Below, piece after piece: positions 1 to 12,264 of a stretch of 64,000 bases of DNA. The notes under the pieces were generated by a model. The model was not told the DNA's origin. It did no database searches and was given only the letters and a program-made list of their open reading frames with translations. The position numbers and the translations under genes are program-made. How positions within the stretch are numbered: position 1 is the stretch's first letter; the number at the start of each line of letters is the position of its first letter. The stretch is from assembly GCA_015698045.1 (NCBI GenBank), contig BLAL01000009.1, forward strand, positions 513,501 through 577,500. The letters are read 5' to 3'. The stretch comes from Rhizophagus clarus (lineage: Eukaryota; Glomeromycota; Glomeromycetes; Glomerales; Glomeraceae).

Positions 1-937
1 TCATTATGCTAAAGGTTCCAGCGTAAAAAAATATTCCGCTAAGCTCAATTATGATAAAATGCAGAATTCCAACTTGCAAATATTCAGATTAATTGAAAAA
101 GGTTTGTTTATTGTTTACAAATATATCATTTCGTTAACTAAAAATAGTGATTGATAGCAGTGGTATGAACCTTGGTTTTATTACTATTTGTGTTTCTGTT
201 TTGTAACTTTATTGTTTATTGACTTTAACAAACCAATTTTAAAGGTGTTCATCGAATTCCTTTATTATTATTTCCCCGGTAGTCAAAATGAAGTCTGTAG
301 AAATAATTATAATAATAGTACGCCATCATCATCACTATTGGCCTCAAGAGATTTTCAGGTTTGAGATTATATTTGAACTTGACTACAAATGCTCGGATTA
401 ATATTTATAACCCGTTCTCTAACTTGAATCCATATAGTTTAACCACAGATATGCAATTTCGCTTTATGTAAGATCACATATTAATCGAAGAATATGCCTA
501 CGATCATGTGAATTTCTCCGTTCTCCACGTGAACGTCATCCAATGAAGAAATATATGGATTGTTTGAATCATTTGTAAAATTTTTAAATTTTCAGTTGAT
601 AATTTATTATCATTTATGGAAGAATTTAAAAAATAATGCGAGGGCTTTGCGATAATTTATTTTGTTTGATCAAAACAAATTCACACGTTCAATTTGATCT
701 AAAGGTCAATATAGGATTACATATCTACAACACGATTCATCTGATGATCTGCGAACAGTAAATATATCTAACCAATCACCAATGATTACAAAATTTCAAT
801 CTTTATTAGGCTATGAGCGCGTTGCGTTTCTTATCACAAAACTTCTTTTCAGTTAAAAAGATAAATCCATATATATATATAAATATATATACAATATATA
901 TAAAATACTTATTTTTTTTTCGTGAAATAGTATTAAA
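1..937. other. Left edge, no gene recognised
   Basis: I found no convincing coding frame, splice-site pair or RNA gene in this stretch. The last part (about 860-905) is TA-rich and probably includes the promoter and 5' UTR of the gene that starts at 938. The left part may belong to a gene that lies outside the window. Confidence 0.5.
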
Positions 938-2583
938 ATGCGTCTTGGTGATTTTTCACTCGAAGTACTCGTCAATAATGAAGTACTGCCAGAATACCAA
1001 ATACCAAGTAATAATGTAAGTTATATATATGTAAAATAAAATTATCTTAATTTTTAATTAATTTATTATATCAAAATATTTAGGATAATTTTTTGGTGCC
1101 TTTTTCCCAAGTTGCTGTTAATGGTAAGAAAGAATCAATCATAGAAGAATGGTAAGCAAAAATTATTAATACGTGTATATTATTATTTTTATTATACAAA
1201 AATTTCTCACATTTATTATTATAAAATTTTATTATTTTTAGTAAATTTATGACATATGTAGCTATTCCTGAACCTTCTTGTCATTTTGCTATTAGAGTTG
1301 GAGTTCATTTTACAAAAGATTCTCATATTATTAAAGGAATTCATTTCGTTGATGGTCAAAATGATAATACTTATATGGAACTTAATCCTACAAGTTCTAA
1401 TGGATCATATAATTATGTGTATGGTTTTTATAATTTTAACAAATCAATCTTTCACCTTTTTAAATTTGATTCAACATATTGGTCAGATGGCAATATTTTT
1501 ATATCAAATTTACCAAAATGTATTCCATCAAAAGTAACAAATGATAAAGGATCATTAGGGGCTATTTCAGTATATTTTTATAAAGCTGAAAAACTACCAG
1601 AAAAAAGAATATCTTCAAAAAAGTATTCTAATATAATTCAAAATATAGAATTGTCAAACTCATTTGATGATCTTAATTTTGATCCATCTGATATTATCTT
1701 TCTTAATAATCCTCAAGAAGAAATATGTTTAAATTTAAAAACTACTCATTCTAATCCAATAGCAGTATTACATATCTATTATCAAACAAAAGAATGGATT
1801 GAAAATTATTATAAATCTAAAGATTTTAAATCTTTAAATAATAGTTCTTTTATAAAAAAGAATAAAACAAAAGTTATTAATGAAGATTTTACAATGGATG
1901 ATTTATTAGATGGTGATCAGATTAATATTGATAATGAAAATGAATATTTTTCTTCTGATAGTAAAAATAAACAAAAGGAATGTTCTTTATTATTAAATAA
2001 TATATATGAAGAAGAAAAAGTAATGATGATAAATAACTTTAAAAAGAAGAAAATAATAGATGATAATAATAAAACTCTAATTATAAATAATTATAAAAAT
2101 AGATATAATAGTAATACCAAAGAAATACTTATAACTGATGATAATAATTTTAAAATAAATAATAAAGAACTTAGAAATTTTGATAAAAATAAAAATAAGA
2201 ATACAGCCAATAATAAAGAGATGGTTAATAATGTGAGAAATAATATTATTAATAATATTAGTAATAATTCTAATATAGAAGCTAAAGTTAATAGAAATTC
2301 TCAGTTTGAAGAAAGTGATGCAAATGCAGAAATTGAAATTATCAATAAAATAAATGGTAGAAATCTTAGTATAGAAACTGGATTTAAAAATATATGTTTT
2401 GATAATATAATTAATAAGACTTCAATTACTGAAAATATTTTTAAAAAGGACCAAATTATTATAATTGATGATAATAACAATAGTAATAATAATAATATAT
2501 CTGATGATGAACTAATATTTATCAGTAAAGCAGAATTTGAAAAAAAGAAAATAAAAGAGACAATTGATTTAACAATAGACTAA
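938..2583 (+). CDS. DUF7918-like protein with Asn-rich tail
   Basis: The model has three exons, 938-1015, 1084-1151 and 1242-2583, each intron bounded by GT(AAG) and TAG; together they give 495 codons plus TAA. The N-terminus starts MRLGDFSLEVLVNN, followed across the two introns by PEY and VNGKKESIIEECKF. This resembles the start of the fungal DUF7918 family: a strand-rich opening, a divider, then a Phe/Tyr-rich segment running to about residue 190. The second half (about residues 250-470) is low complexity, rich in Asn, Lys and Ile from AAT/AAA/ATA codons. The C-terminus carries two hydrophobic-acidic stretches (ELIFIS and ETIDLTID) that look like SUMO-interaction motifs; that is inference. 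The 3' end faces GCV2 with a gap of about 116 bp. The biochemical role of the family is not known to me. An initiation at the internal Met codon 1249 would lose the conserved N-terminus, so I reject it. Confidence 0.75.
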
Positions 2584-2699
2584 ATTAGTATTTTATACAA
2601 TTTGTTTATCACAAAAAAATTTATTAAATAAATCAATACAATAAATAATTTTTAATTCATAAACTTTTTTTGCCAATATTATATATTTTATACGTTATT

Positions 2700-3176
2700 T
2701 TATTTGAAATAATCTTCAACTGGCGGGCAAGAGCATATTAAATTTCTATCTCCAAATGCATCATCTATAAAAAATATAAAAATCATTTGGTATATTTATA
2801 TAATAAAAAACAATAAAATCTTTTTTAAACTTACCAAGTCTTCCAACTGATGGCCAAAATTTACGTGTTTTTAAATAACTCAATGGAAAAGCTGCTTGTT
2901 CTCTGCTATACGCTTTATTCCATGTAGTTTTAATTAATGTTTCAATGGTATGTGGTGAATTTGTTAATATATTATCTCCTTTTGGTTGTTGCCCGTTTTC
3001 AATAGATTTTATTTCTTCTCTAATCGAGATCATTGCATCACAGAATCTGTCCAATTCTGCTTTCGATTCTGACTCTGTTGGTTCTATCATGAGTGTATTT
3101 GCAACTGGCCATGACATTGTTGGTGAATGGAATCCATAATCCTAAAAATGAGAAAAAAATAGATTATATATATATA

Positions 3177-3212
<36 letters not shown>

Positions 3213-6200
3213 TAGAACATATATATATATACATGATTACCTGAAGACGTTTTGCTATATCTATGGCTTCAATTTCTGCAGTTCTTTGGAATGGTCTAAC
3301 ATCAATAATAAATTCATGAGCACACATTCCTTGTTGATTAGTATATAAAATTTTATAATGGTTGGACAATCGAACTGCCATATAATTAGCATTAAGCAAT
3401 GCAATATGTGTAGCCGATGTTAATCCTTTGCTTCCTGGAAAAAAAAAAAAAAATTAATTTATTTAAAATACTTCGAATAAAAAATAACATAACTAACCCA
3501 TCATTTTTATATATGCCCAAGAAATTGGCAAAATATCTGGCGAACCAAACGGCGCTGCCGACACAGGTCCAATACATTTATCTCCTCCAGTTTTCACGAC
3601 CGGATGACCGGGTAAAAATGGTACAAGGTGTGATTTGCTAACAGCGAAGAGACAAACTTTAGTGTTAATTTCACAAAAAAGAAATGAAATAATTATTCAT
3701 ATACTAACACGCCCACGGGACCAACTCCTGGTCCACCTCCACCGTGTGGTATACTAAAAAAGAAAGGAATTATGTAATGACCCATAATATTATCGTTAAT
3801 AAAAATTAAAGAAATTATATGTACCAGAATGTTTTATGTAAATTCAAATGACACACATCAGCCCCTATGCCAGCTGGTGTGCATAATCCAATTTGTGCAT
3901 TTAAATTTGCTCCATCCATATAAACTTGTCCTCCATTTTTGTGAATTATTTCACATGCTTTTACAACTCCACTTTCAAACACACCAAATGTTGATGGATA
4001 AGTAACCATGAACGCTGCTAATCTGTCTTTAAATTTGGTAGCTTTTTCTTCCAAATCTTTCATATCAAGATCACCATTATTTTCACATTTAACAGGTACA
4101 ACTTCCATACCTGCCATAGCAGCAGATGCAGGATTTGTACCATGAGCTGATACAGGAATTAAACAAACATTACGTTTATCATCACCTTTTGATTTATGGT
4201 ATGCTCCAATAATACGTAATCCAGTATATTCTCCTTGAGCTCCAGAATTTGGTTGTAAAGAAATACCATCAAACCCTGTTACAACGGCAAGGTCATGCTC
4301 AAGTTCCTAAAAAATTGTCAACTATTAACATCTTTAATGTAAACGTACCTCTCTTTTTATTAATTAATATTAAACTTACTTTAATTAACATCTCGTATCC
4401 CCTAGCCTGGTAAGCTGGTACAAAAGGATGAATATTTGCGAATTCAGGCCATGTTATCGGTATCATCTCTGTAGTAGCGTTGAGTTTCATAGTACAACTA
4501 CCTAAAGGTATCATAGAATGAGCCAACGAAAGATCCTTTGATTGCAAGTGATATATGTATCTCAACATTGCTGTTTCTGAATGATAAGAATTAAACACTT
4601 GATGTTGCATAAATTGTGAGGTACGAATAAATTTTTGAGGAATATTTTGTTTATCAGGAACTCCCAAATTTGACGTTTTGTTCGAATCCTTGGAAAAAAT
4701 TTGAATAATATCCAACACATCTTCTTTCAGAACCGTCTCATCTAATGTAATACCAACAGTATTGTCATCTACTCTACGAAAATTAATATTGGAAGCCAAA
4801 GCTTTCCGAATGATATCATCGGCGCTTTCTTCAATATGAACATTCAACGTATCAAAGAATGCTTCATTTTTGATAAAATATCCCATCTTTTTAACTTCTT
4901 CTGCTAGTGCATTGGTTAAATTATGAATACGTTTTGCAATAGCTGTAATCCCCTTTAATTATAAGAAAATATTAAATTATCGTTACTTAGGTTTTCATCT
5001 TAAAATTTTTTAAAATACCTCTGGTCCATGATATATAGCATACATAGCAGCCATATTAGCCAAGAGCGCTTGTGCAGTACATATGTTACTAGTAGCTTTC
5101 TCGCGTCTAATATGTTGTTCTCTGGTTTGTAACGACAAACGATAAGCATTATTCCCAGATGAGTCCCGCGAAACTCCAACTAAACGACCTGGCATTCTTC
5201 GTTTAAGCTGCTCTTTGCAAGCAAAAAATGCAGCATGTGGGCCACCATAACCTAACGGAACACCAAAACGTTGACTATTGCCTATAGCAATATCAGCACC
5301 CCATTCTCCAGGTGGTATTAATAAAGTTAGTGCCATCAAATCAGTTGCACAAACTACTTGGCCACCTAGGGAATGAATTTTGGCGGAAAAATCAGAATAG
5401 TCATTAATGTTACCATCTGTTGCGGGATACTAAATAATGACAAAAAAAGTACATATATACACATAAAAATATATTTCATCAACAATTAAATATAAAATTA
5501 AAATAAAGGAATTACCTGAACTAGAACACCAGCTAAATCATTTTTATGTTTGTTCTCAAAGTCATATTTTAATGCGTCCCCTACTACTATATTGATCCCA
5601 AATCCCTCAGAACGTGTTTGAAGACACGCAATAGTTTGGGGATGGCATTTTTCATCCACAAAAAAAGTATTGTATTTCTGTTTTCTTGCAGAAAAGGAAA
5701 TTAGCATGGCTTCTGCAGCAGCCGTTCCCTCATCAAGAAGAGAAGCGTTGGCGAGGTCCATGCCAGTGAGATCTGTAACCATAGTTTGAAAGTTCAGAAG
5801 TGATTCCAATCGACCTAAATAATCGTAATAATGATAATTAATATAATTAATATATGATCTGGCTTTGATAAATTTAAATTTGAATAATAACGAGCTGAAC
5901 CTTGAGATATTTCGGGTTGATAAGGTGTATACTGCATACAAGCAATCGTTCATAATTATGAGTTCCACTGTTGATTCTTTTATTGTATAGGTGAATGGCT
6001 TACTGCTAGACCGATGAAAGTCGCTTTTTTCGAAAGTTCTTTCAGGTTGCGCAGCACTAGAAGAGATTTAATAATACTTACTTGTGTATACCATCCTGGC
6101 GATTCTAAAATATTCCTTAAAATAACGGAAGGCACAATTGTGTTCGTATATCCCATGCCTATATATGACTTGTATACTTTGTTTTTGGAAGCAATCCTCT

Positions 6201-6597
6201 TCAGTCGTTCAATAAGCTCACTTTCCGTTAAACCTTCTTCTAAAGCTAAGGGCTCTTTAGATTGAATACTAGCGGGAACTGTTTTTAAAACCAGCTCCTC
6301 CATATTTTTAACACCAATAGTTTCAAGCATTACTTCTATCTCAGCATCTGATGGCCCATTATGTCTTCGAGGAAACGTATCCAAAGGAGAAAACGCGTCA
6401 TATTTTAATTGAGTTGAAGAAAATTCTCGAAATGATCTTGGAAGATTTGAAAAATGACTGATAATATTCTTTGATTTATTCCGATTCAAACCTAATTGTT
6501 GTACCGAAATGTTATTAAATCTTGTTGTAACAGTTCTAATTCGTCTTGATAAGACCAAGGGGGGTTTTGTTCCTCGACAAACTGTTCGATAAAACAT
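2700..6597 (-). CDS. GCV2: Glycine decarboxylase P-protein, mitochondrial
   Basis: This is the PLP-dependent P subunit of the glycine cleavage system (EC 1.4.4.2). It decarboxylates glycine and passes aminomethyl to the lipoyl group of H-protein in the mitochondrial matrix. Eleven exons in transcription order are 6082-6597, 5901-5931, 5516-5814, 5019-5429, 4380-4952, 3825-4306, 3709-3753, 3498-3637, 3241-3434, 2835-3141 and 2700-2764. They sum to 3063 nt, giving 1020 aa, the usual length of the eukaryotic enzyme. The PLP-binding lysine is in HLNLHKTF (about K768), split from the Gly-rich IPHGGGGPG loop by an intron. Other family blocks are [35 protein letters not shown] and the C-terminal [17 protein letters not shown]. 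The first 60 residues are rich in Arg, Ser and Thr with few acidic residues, as in a mitochondrial presequence. Exon 2 is only 31 nt and has a weak donor (GTTCAG). The gene is divergent from OCT1. Confidence 0.97.
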
Positions 6598-7340
6598 ATT
6601 TGTATCGTATTTTATAGAACGTAATATGTAATTTGAGAGTGCTCTAATTCATTTGAGACCGAAACTCACGGCTTTTTCTAATATTAAATAAAATAAAGCG
6701 TTTATATTCGTTATTTACCTAAACGAGCTCTCTGAAATTACAACAAAAAAAACACTAATTCATTTCAAAATTACGAAAAACTCGTGAATTATAAAGCGAA
6801 GAATAAAATTTTGTTTAGGTTACCTATAGTTACCGCAAAGCAAGTAAAAATCAGTCTCAGATTGGAAGTGCTCGGTATGATTTAAAAATTTTTTCAAAGC
6901 CATCATCAAAAATCGTGTCAATTTATTCCGTTTTCGGAAATATGTGCAGATCCAGCCACCTTACCAAAAAAGTGGATTTTGAAAATTTGCGATTTTTCCG
7001 AGTAATTATCTCTTATGTAGAAAAAGTTAAATACTCAAATGAGTTTTCCTTATCTAAGCAAAGCTTAAAAGTTTATGTAATTTTTTATAAGGAAACTTAG
7101 ATTTTTGACCTTTTTTACGTATTCAGAAACAAATTTTGTAAAATCGGTTTTTTTAATGGGGTGGTACAAATATTTCTGAAAACGGCAATAACAATTATTG
7201 CCATGTGACTCTCATTACTTCAAAAGGAATCGGCGAAATTCGGTTTCCATTGAGTACAATCATCAAAATCTTGAATCTTGTCGATCACGTAAAAAAGATG
7301 AATCTCTCTTTGATTTAATAATAACAAAGCCTTGATAAAA
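6598..7340. promoter_or_regulatory. Shared upstream region of GCV2 and OCT1
   Basis: The two genes for mitochondrial proteins diverge from this 743-bp gap, so it must contain both promoters. No named regulatory motif is clear. A 263-bp MITE-like element (6926-7188) fills the OCT1-proximal half. The ORF-like stretch at 6915-7100 lies within that element and has no protein signature. Confidence 0.55.
6926..7188. mobile_element. MITE with TA duplication, Tc1/mariner-like
   Basis: The left end reads TTCCGTTTTCGGAAATATGT. The right end, reverse complemented, reads TTGCCGTTTTCAGAAATAT and continues with a matching CCACC..(T/A)AAAAAA block. Both ends abut a TA dinucleotide (6924-6925 and 7189-7190). 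There is no coding capacity. The terminal similarity and TA target site point to a non-autonomous Tc1/mariner-type element; the superfamily is inferred. Confidence 0.6.
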
Positions 7341-10131
7341 ATGCAATTTAATCGACTTATGCAATCGGCCACGTGTTTACTTCAAAGACGTACCTTCAGA
7401 CCTTTTACAACGATAAAATCAAAAAGGACGAAAAATACTGTATATAATTTGTCTCATGGAGAGAATTCTGGCTCTAGTGAGAGTGTAAATACGAAAGCAA
7501 ATCAAATTGAAACTTCACAAGTAGTTTTCCCTTTTGTCTCCACTATAGATAAAGCTTCTCATACCGATGAAACATTACGATTAATTTTTGATGATGAAGA
7601 TTTTTGGAACCATTTCACCTCTCGTACACGGACATTAGCAGCACTAGAATATGCAACGAGAAAATTTACTGGCTTATTTCGTAATCCCGAATTAGCAACA
7701 CCACGAGGATTTCACTTAGAAGCAGAAAAGGCACTAAGAAGAGTAAAACTATTGGTTGATCGAATCACCAACGCAAGTACTGAAGAAGAATTAAGAAAGG
7801 TGGTAAAAAATATGGATAGACTTTCCGATACACTTTGCTCAGTCATTGATACAGCCGAGTTTATTAGATCATCGCACCCTGATCCAAAATTTGCACAAGC
7901 AGCTAATTTGGCTTACGGATATCTTTGCTCCTACATGAATTCTCTTAACACAAATACCGATTTATATCAGGTACTTTAGAAGAATCAAGATGTATATTTT
8001 CCTTGGAAGTACCAAGGGTAATTACTTGAAATTTGCAATTTATTATCACAAATTTTTACATGAAATTTTCGCTTTTTTTTTCTTGATACAGATTGATTTA
8101 TATATCTTGTATTCCGTATTCAGGTATTGAAGAAAGTACTTTCAACTCCAAGTATTACCTCTCAGTTTTCTTCAGAGGAATTTCAAGTTGCAAATACATT
8201 TTTGCGTGACTTTGAAAAGTCTGGTATCCATCTTCCTTCTTCAGATCGTGAACAGTTTGTACGCTTATCAGATAAAATTATAACACTTGGTCGTCAATTT
8301 ACCCAAATTTTACTTCAAAAACGCATTAATCGCATTAATGTTGACGTTTCACTCCTTGAAGGATTACATCCTGGATTAAATAAAGATATAAAAGGAAGAA
8401 TTACAAGTTTATCAACCAAAGCATGGGAAGCACAAATGGTTTTAAAATCTGTAAAGGATGAAGGAGTTAGGAAAGAAATGTATATTGCAGCTAACTCTGC
8501 AACGAAAGAACAAATTATTTTACTGGAAGATTTGTTAAAAACAAGAGCTGAACTAGCAAAATTAGTTGGAATGGAAAGTTATAGTCATATTTTTCTCATT
8601 GATAAGATGGTGAAAAATCCAGGTATAATAATATATAAAAAGGTTTAATAATTTTTATTTCATCAATTAATTTATATTGTAAAAATACAATAGAACATGT
8701 ACAGACATTTCTACGAACCCTCTCCAATCACCATAGACCAAAGGCTCTTGCTGATCTTCGATTGCTTCAAGAAGCAAAGCAGCTATTTACCAAGAGCGGG
8801 ACTTTACCTACTGTTTATGCGTGGGATCGTTATTTTTATACAGAAAGAATAAAATTTTTATCACTCACGCAGCCTGTTTCACCAATATCACCATATTTTT
8901 CTGTTGGTTCAGTAATTCAAGGTTTATCTAGATTATTTTCACGATTATATGGTATTTCATTTGAACCCGCAGAAATAATGCCTGGCGAAGTGTGGCATGA
9001 TGATGTACGTAAACTTGAAGTCATTGATGAACAGGAAGGAAAGGTCGGTACTATATATTGTGATTTATTTAGTCGCAATGGTAAGTTTCAAAATGCTGCA
9101 CATTACACGGTGAGATGCTCAAGACGTGTCGATGACGATGATGGTATTAGCGATATACCATCTGATATTGATATAACAGAAATGGGAGAATTATCAAATT
9201 CTGATCATGGAGTGAAAGTTAACGGAAGAGCAGGAAGGTATCAATTGCCCGTTATCGTCCTTACTTGTGACTTTATGAAACCTAAAGGAAAACAATATCC
9301 AAGTTTATTAAATTGGGTTGAAGTTGAAACTCTGTTTCATGAAATGGGTCATGCAATGCATTGTAAGTTTAATTGTTTATTGTTCATTGAATTTTAATTG
9401 TAATTTTTATTAATAATTTTGAATTGTTAGCAATGATTGGTCGGACAAATTTTCACAATGTTTCCGGTAAGTCAAATTTTATACCATAAATGTTATCTAA
9501 ATGAATTATTAACTTCTAATATGATATATTTTTTATTATAGGAACGAGATGCCCAACTGATTTTGTTGAACTTCCATCAATTTTAATGGAACACTTCGTT
9601 TATTCGCCACATGTTCTTTCGCTTTTTGCAAAACATTATGAGACACGCGAAACAATACCATTAGACCTAATTAAAACTCACATTAAAGCAAGGTTACAGT
9701 TTTCAGCTATGGAAACACAATCGCAAATATTTATGGCAATACTTGACCAATTATATCATTCAAAGCTTGCAACCGATTCAAATTCATTCGATACAACAGC
9801 TATTTTATATAATTTACAAGATACTGTTGAATTATTCCCCTCAGTACCAGGTACAGCATGGCAAGTACAGTTTGGACATTTATTTGGGTATGGTGCAGGA
9901 TATTATAGTTATCTTTTTGGTAGAGCGTTAGCAGGAAAAATTTGGAAAGAAATTTTTGAAAAGGATCCATTAAATAGAGAAGCGGGTCAACTATTTCGTG
10001 ATGAAGTTTTAAAATGGGGAGGATCAAGAGACCCTTGGTTATGCATTGGTAAAGCATTAAATGATGATAGAATTACTGTCGGTGATAGCAAATCTGTTTC
10101 AATTGTTGGTGAATGGGTAGATTTTCTTTGA
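7341..10131 (+). CDS. OCT1: Mitochondrial intermediate peptidase (octapeptidyl peptidase)
   Basis: This is an M3-family zinc metallopeptidase that removes an octapeptide from some imported matrix proteins after MPP cleavage. Exons are 7341-7970, 8124-8622, 8694-9362, 9431-9466 and 9542-10131, a total of 2424 nt and 807 aa. The zinc motif HEMGH falls at about residues 592-596 and the third ligand Glu in FVELPS at about 621, exactly 25 residues after the second His, as in thimet oligopeptidase. The N-terminus (MQFNRLMQSATCLLQRRTF) is basic and Ser/Thr-rich, like a matrix presequence. I start at ATG 7341; an in-frame TTG three codons upstream is not a likely eukaryotic start. The 36-nt exon 4 sits inside the active-site region, so skipping it would keep the frame but remove 12 residues between the zinc ligands. 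The protein is somewhat longer than the yeast enzyme, mainly near the N-terminus. Confidence 0.95.
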
Positions 10132-10491
10132 CTATCATTGTTCAAATAAACTAGTTTAGTTTAAAAATGCATTAACTGTTTAATGGATTATATACATACA
10201 TAACTTTATCACGATGACATCAGCCTAATGGCTGATCGTCAAATAAAATTACGGACACCCGTAGTTATTTAGTGGGTTTCTTGTAAAAATGTTGTCAATT
10301 TTTTTTCATTGGTCTCGAAATCTGATTTTTAATTATTTTCTTTTTTGATATTATTGATAAGAACGCGAAACGTTTTACAACCAGGCGACGATCCACTCAG
10401 CCTTTACTCAGCCTGAAATATATATATTAGACGGATCCGAAATCAGTTCAAAAAAAAAAAATTTTTTTCATTTTTTTTTTTTTTTTAATAA
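10132..10491. other. Intergenic, no gene
   Basis: This is the OCT1 3' region and the promoter of the PB1-domain gene. Long A and T runs (about 10450-10486) lie directly before the ATG at 10492. Nothing else was recognised. Confidence 0.5.
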
Positions 10492-11328
10492 ATGGAGGAA
10501 AACGAAGGGGTGTTTTTTATGTCCAATGCGCATGAACCACCTTCTCAATCTTCAAAATCTTTATCTAATTCTGATGCAAGTTACATTCGCGATTGGAAAA
10601 CAGAAGGAGCATGTGCACAACTATATTTATCACGACTTCAGTTTAATAAGTTTATAGAAAATAATAAAAAGAACAGTACCAATAAATATTCACCTCCAAA
10701 ATTTCGTTACAGATATCTTAAAGAAGTGATTATCCTATATCTTATAAATAACGGGCAAATATTTATACCGTTGCGGGCCTTAAAATGCATCGAAAAAGGA
10801 ATAAATAAGGAAGTAAAAATGATTTTGAGGGAAGATAAAAAGAAGTTAATAGAATATAATTGGAACGATAATTATACTCATGGAAAGAAAATTGCGATTA
10901 AAGAGAATATTAGAGCGTCAAATTATATTTTTTTAAAATTTCATGATGATGTCTCCATAAAAGAGATTGATATAGTAGGTTTACATATTGATCATCTTAT
11001 CAACAAAAATAGCTCGAGAATTTCACTTAGTCCAAACAATGAATCAAGCTGGTACAGTAATTGGGGATTATTAAAAGATGATAATAAAGAGTTAATTATC
11101 AAATTTCATATCAATGATGAAATTCGAATTTTTCTTTTTGATTATTCTCTACAATTCCAAGAGATCAAAGAACGTATTGAAAAAACTTGTAAATTACAAA
11201 CAATAAGAAAATTGAAATACAAAGATAACGAGGATGAGTTTATTACAATTTCCAGCCATGAAGAATTTAGAATAGCTTATTCATTATATTCAAAGAACAA
11301 GAAGCTAGAAATGTGGTATTTTCAATGA
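10492..11328 (+). CDS. PB1-domain protein
   Basis: This is a single-exon gene of 278 codons plus TGA. The last 80 residues (about 199-278) fit a PB1 protein-interaction domain: a first strand with a lysine (IIKFHINDEIRIF), a helix (LQFQEIKERIEKTCKL), then KYKDNEDEFITISSHEEF, which matches the acidic OPCA motif, and a final strand. Having both the basic and the acidic surface suggests a type I/II PB1 able to bind at both faces. PB1 domains occur in fungal scaffolds such as Bem1/Scd2 and NoxR-type NADPH oxidase regulators, but no SH3, PX or TPR domain is evident here, so the partner is unknown. The N-terminal 50 residues are Ser-rich and polar; the middle (about 60-190) has no signature I recognise. 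A 440-bp duplicated segment begins just after the stop. Confidence 0.75.
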   Translation: MEENEGVFFMSNAHEPPSQSSKSLSNSDASYIRDWKTEGACAQLYLSRLQFNKFIENNKKNSTNKYSPPKFRYRYLKEVIILYLINNGQIFIPLRALKCIEKGINKEVKMILREDKKKLIEYNWNDNYTHGKKIAIKENIRASNYIFLKFHDDVSIKEIDIVGLHIDHLINKNSSRISLSPNNESSWYSNWGLLKDDNKELIIKFHINDEIRIFLFDYSLQFQEIKERIEKTCKLQTIRKLKYKDNEDEFITISSHEEFRIAYSLYSKNKKLEMWYFQ

Positions 11329-11349
11329 TTTGATGATCGAATTATGTAT

Positions 11350-11787
11350 TAAATATTTATAAAATATATAATAGAATTGTTTCATCTGAGTTTTTATTTT
11401 ATCCAATTAATAAATAAAAAAAATGTTTGACTTTGGCAAACTGGATTTCGAAGGCGCGTGACTCTGATCGTGAAAGAATATTTTGGATTTGCTATACGAG
11501 ACTTGTCTATCCTAATCCTATTTTTTATCCTAAATGTATACTCCACAATATTAGGAAAAAAAAAAATTTTTTTTCATCATATTTATGGTTAAGAAATGAT
11601 TAACCAATATCTTCATTCAATTAATGTTTATTGTTCACACATATCTTTATGATTGTGAATAAAGATAGTGGAGTTAGACATATCAAGAAAATATACAAAT
11701 AATACTCTGGCGGTATATATTCATTATTACATATTCCTTGCGTAATATTATTATCCATCAGTGTTGGCCTTTCTTTGGAATAGAATA
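11350..11787. repeat. Segmental duplication, copy A
   Basis: About 440 bp starting 22 bp after the PB1 gene stop matches 17805-18258 in the same orientation. Shared landmarks in order are AATTGTTTCATCTGAG, a stretch around CTCCACAATATTAGG, TTAAGAAATGATTAACCAAT and TATCCATCAGTGTTGG. Copy A has a few segments absent from copy B, and B has one segment absent from A. Confidence 0.85.
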
Positions 11788-12264
11788 GTGATGCCGACTT
11801 AACTGATGAGGTTCAACTGAATATATAACTTACAGTCCTACTCTTTTTCATTATAATTATGCGGTGTCACTATCGATCAAAAAATCCGAACATGCGTGTC
11901 CATTAATTATATAGTAGTTAGTATCAATCAAAAAAAATATTATCACATGGAAAAAATAAATGGCCAACAGGCTAAACTTTATAAAAATTACATATTTAAT
12001 TAGTGAAAAAGTTTTAATCCGTCCTATCATTGCCCTACCCTCGATGCTACCTTGTCTTTTCATACATATAGGAAAAAAAAAATGCCAAGATTTTGATTGT
12101 TACCAATGGTAACGGTTTTTGCCAAGAAAATAAAATCATGTGACCCGTGGACAATTTTTTGTGTAGTTTTTTTCCTGACGCACAGTTATAATCACAATAC
12201 TTACTATGTATAAAAAGTACAACTTGCGAAAAGGTATCCCTGAAAGTACATAAAAGACTTATTA
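11788..12264. other. Intergenic, no gene
   Basis: No supported gene. The short minus-strand frame at 11857-12063 has no protein signature and AT-driven composition. Confidence 0.45.

Noticed and set aside
813-1019. A 68-codon + frame over the first exon of the DUF7918-like gene
   Set aside because: The real exon uses a different frame, starts at ATG 938, and splices cleanly into the following exons.
7332-7340. An OCT1 start at a TTG three codons before the ATG
   Set aside because: Eukaryotic start codons are almost always ATG, and ATG 7341 gives a good presequence.
11857-12063. A short minus-strand gene
   Set aside because: AT-driven composition, no motif, no splice partners.
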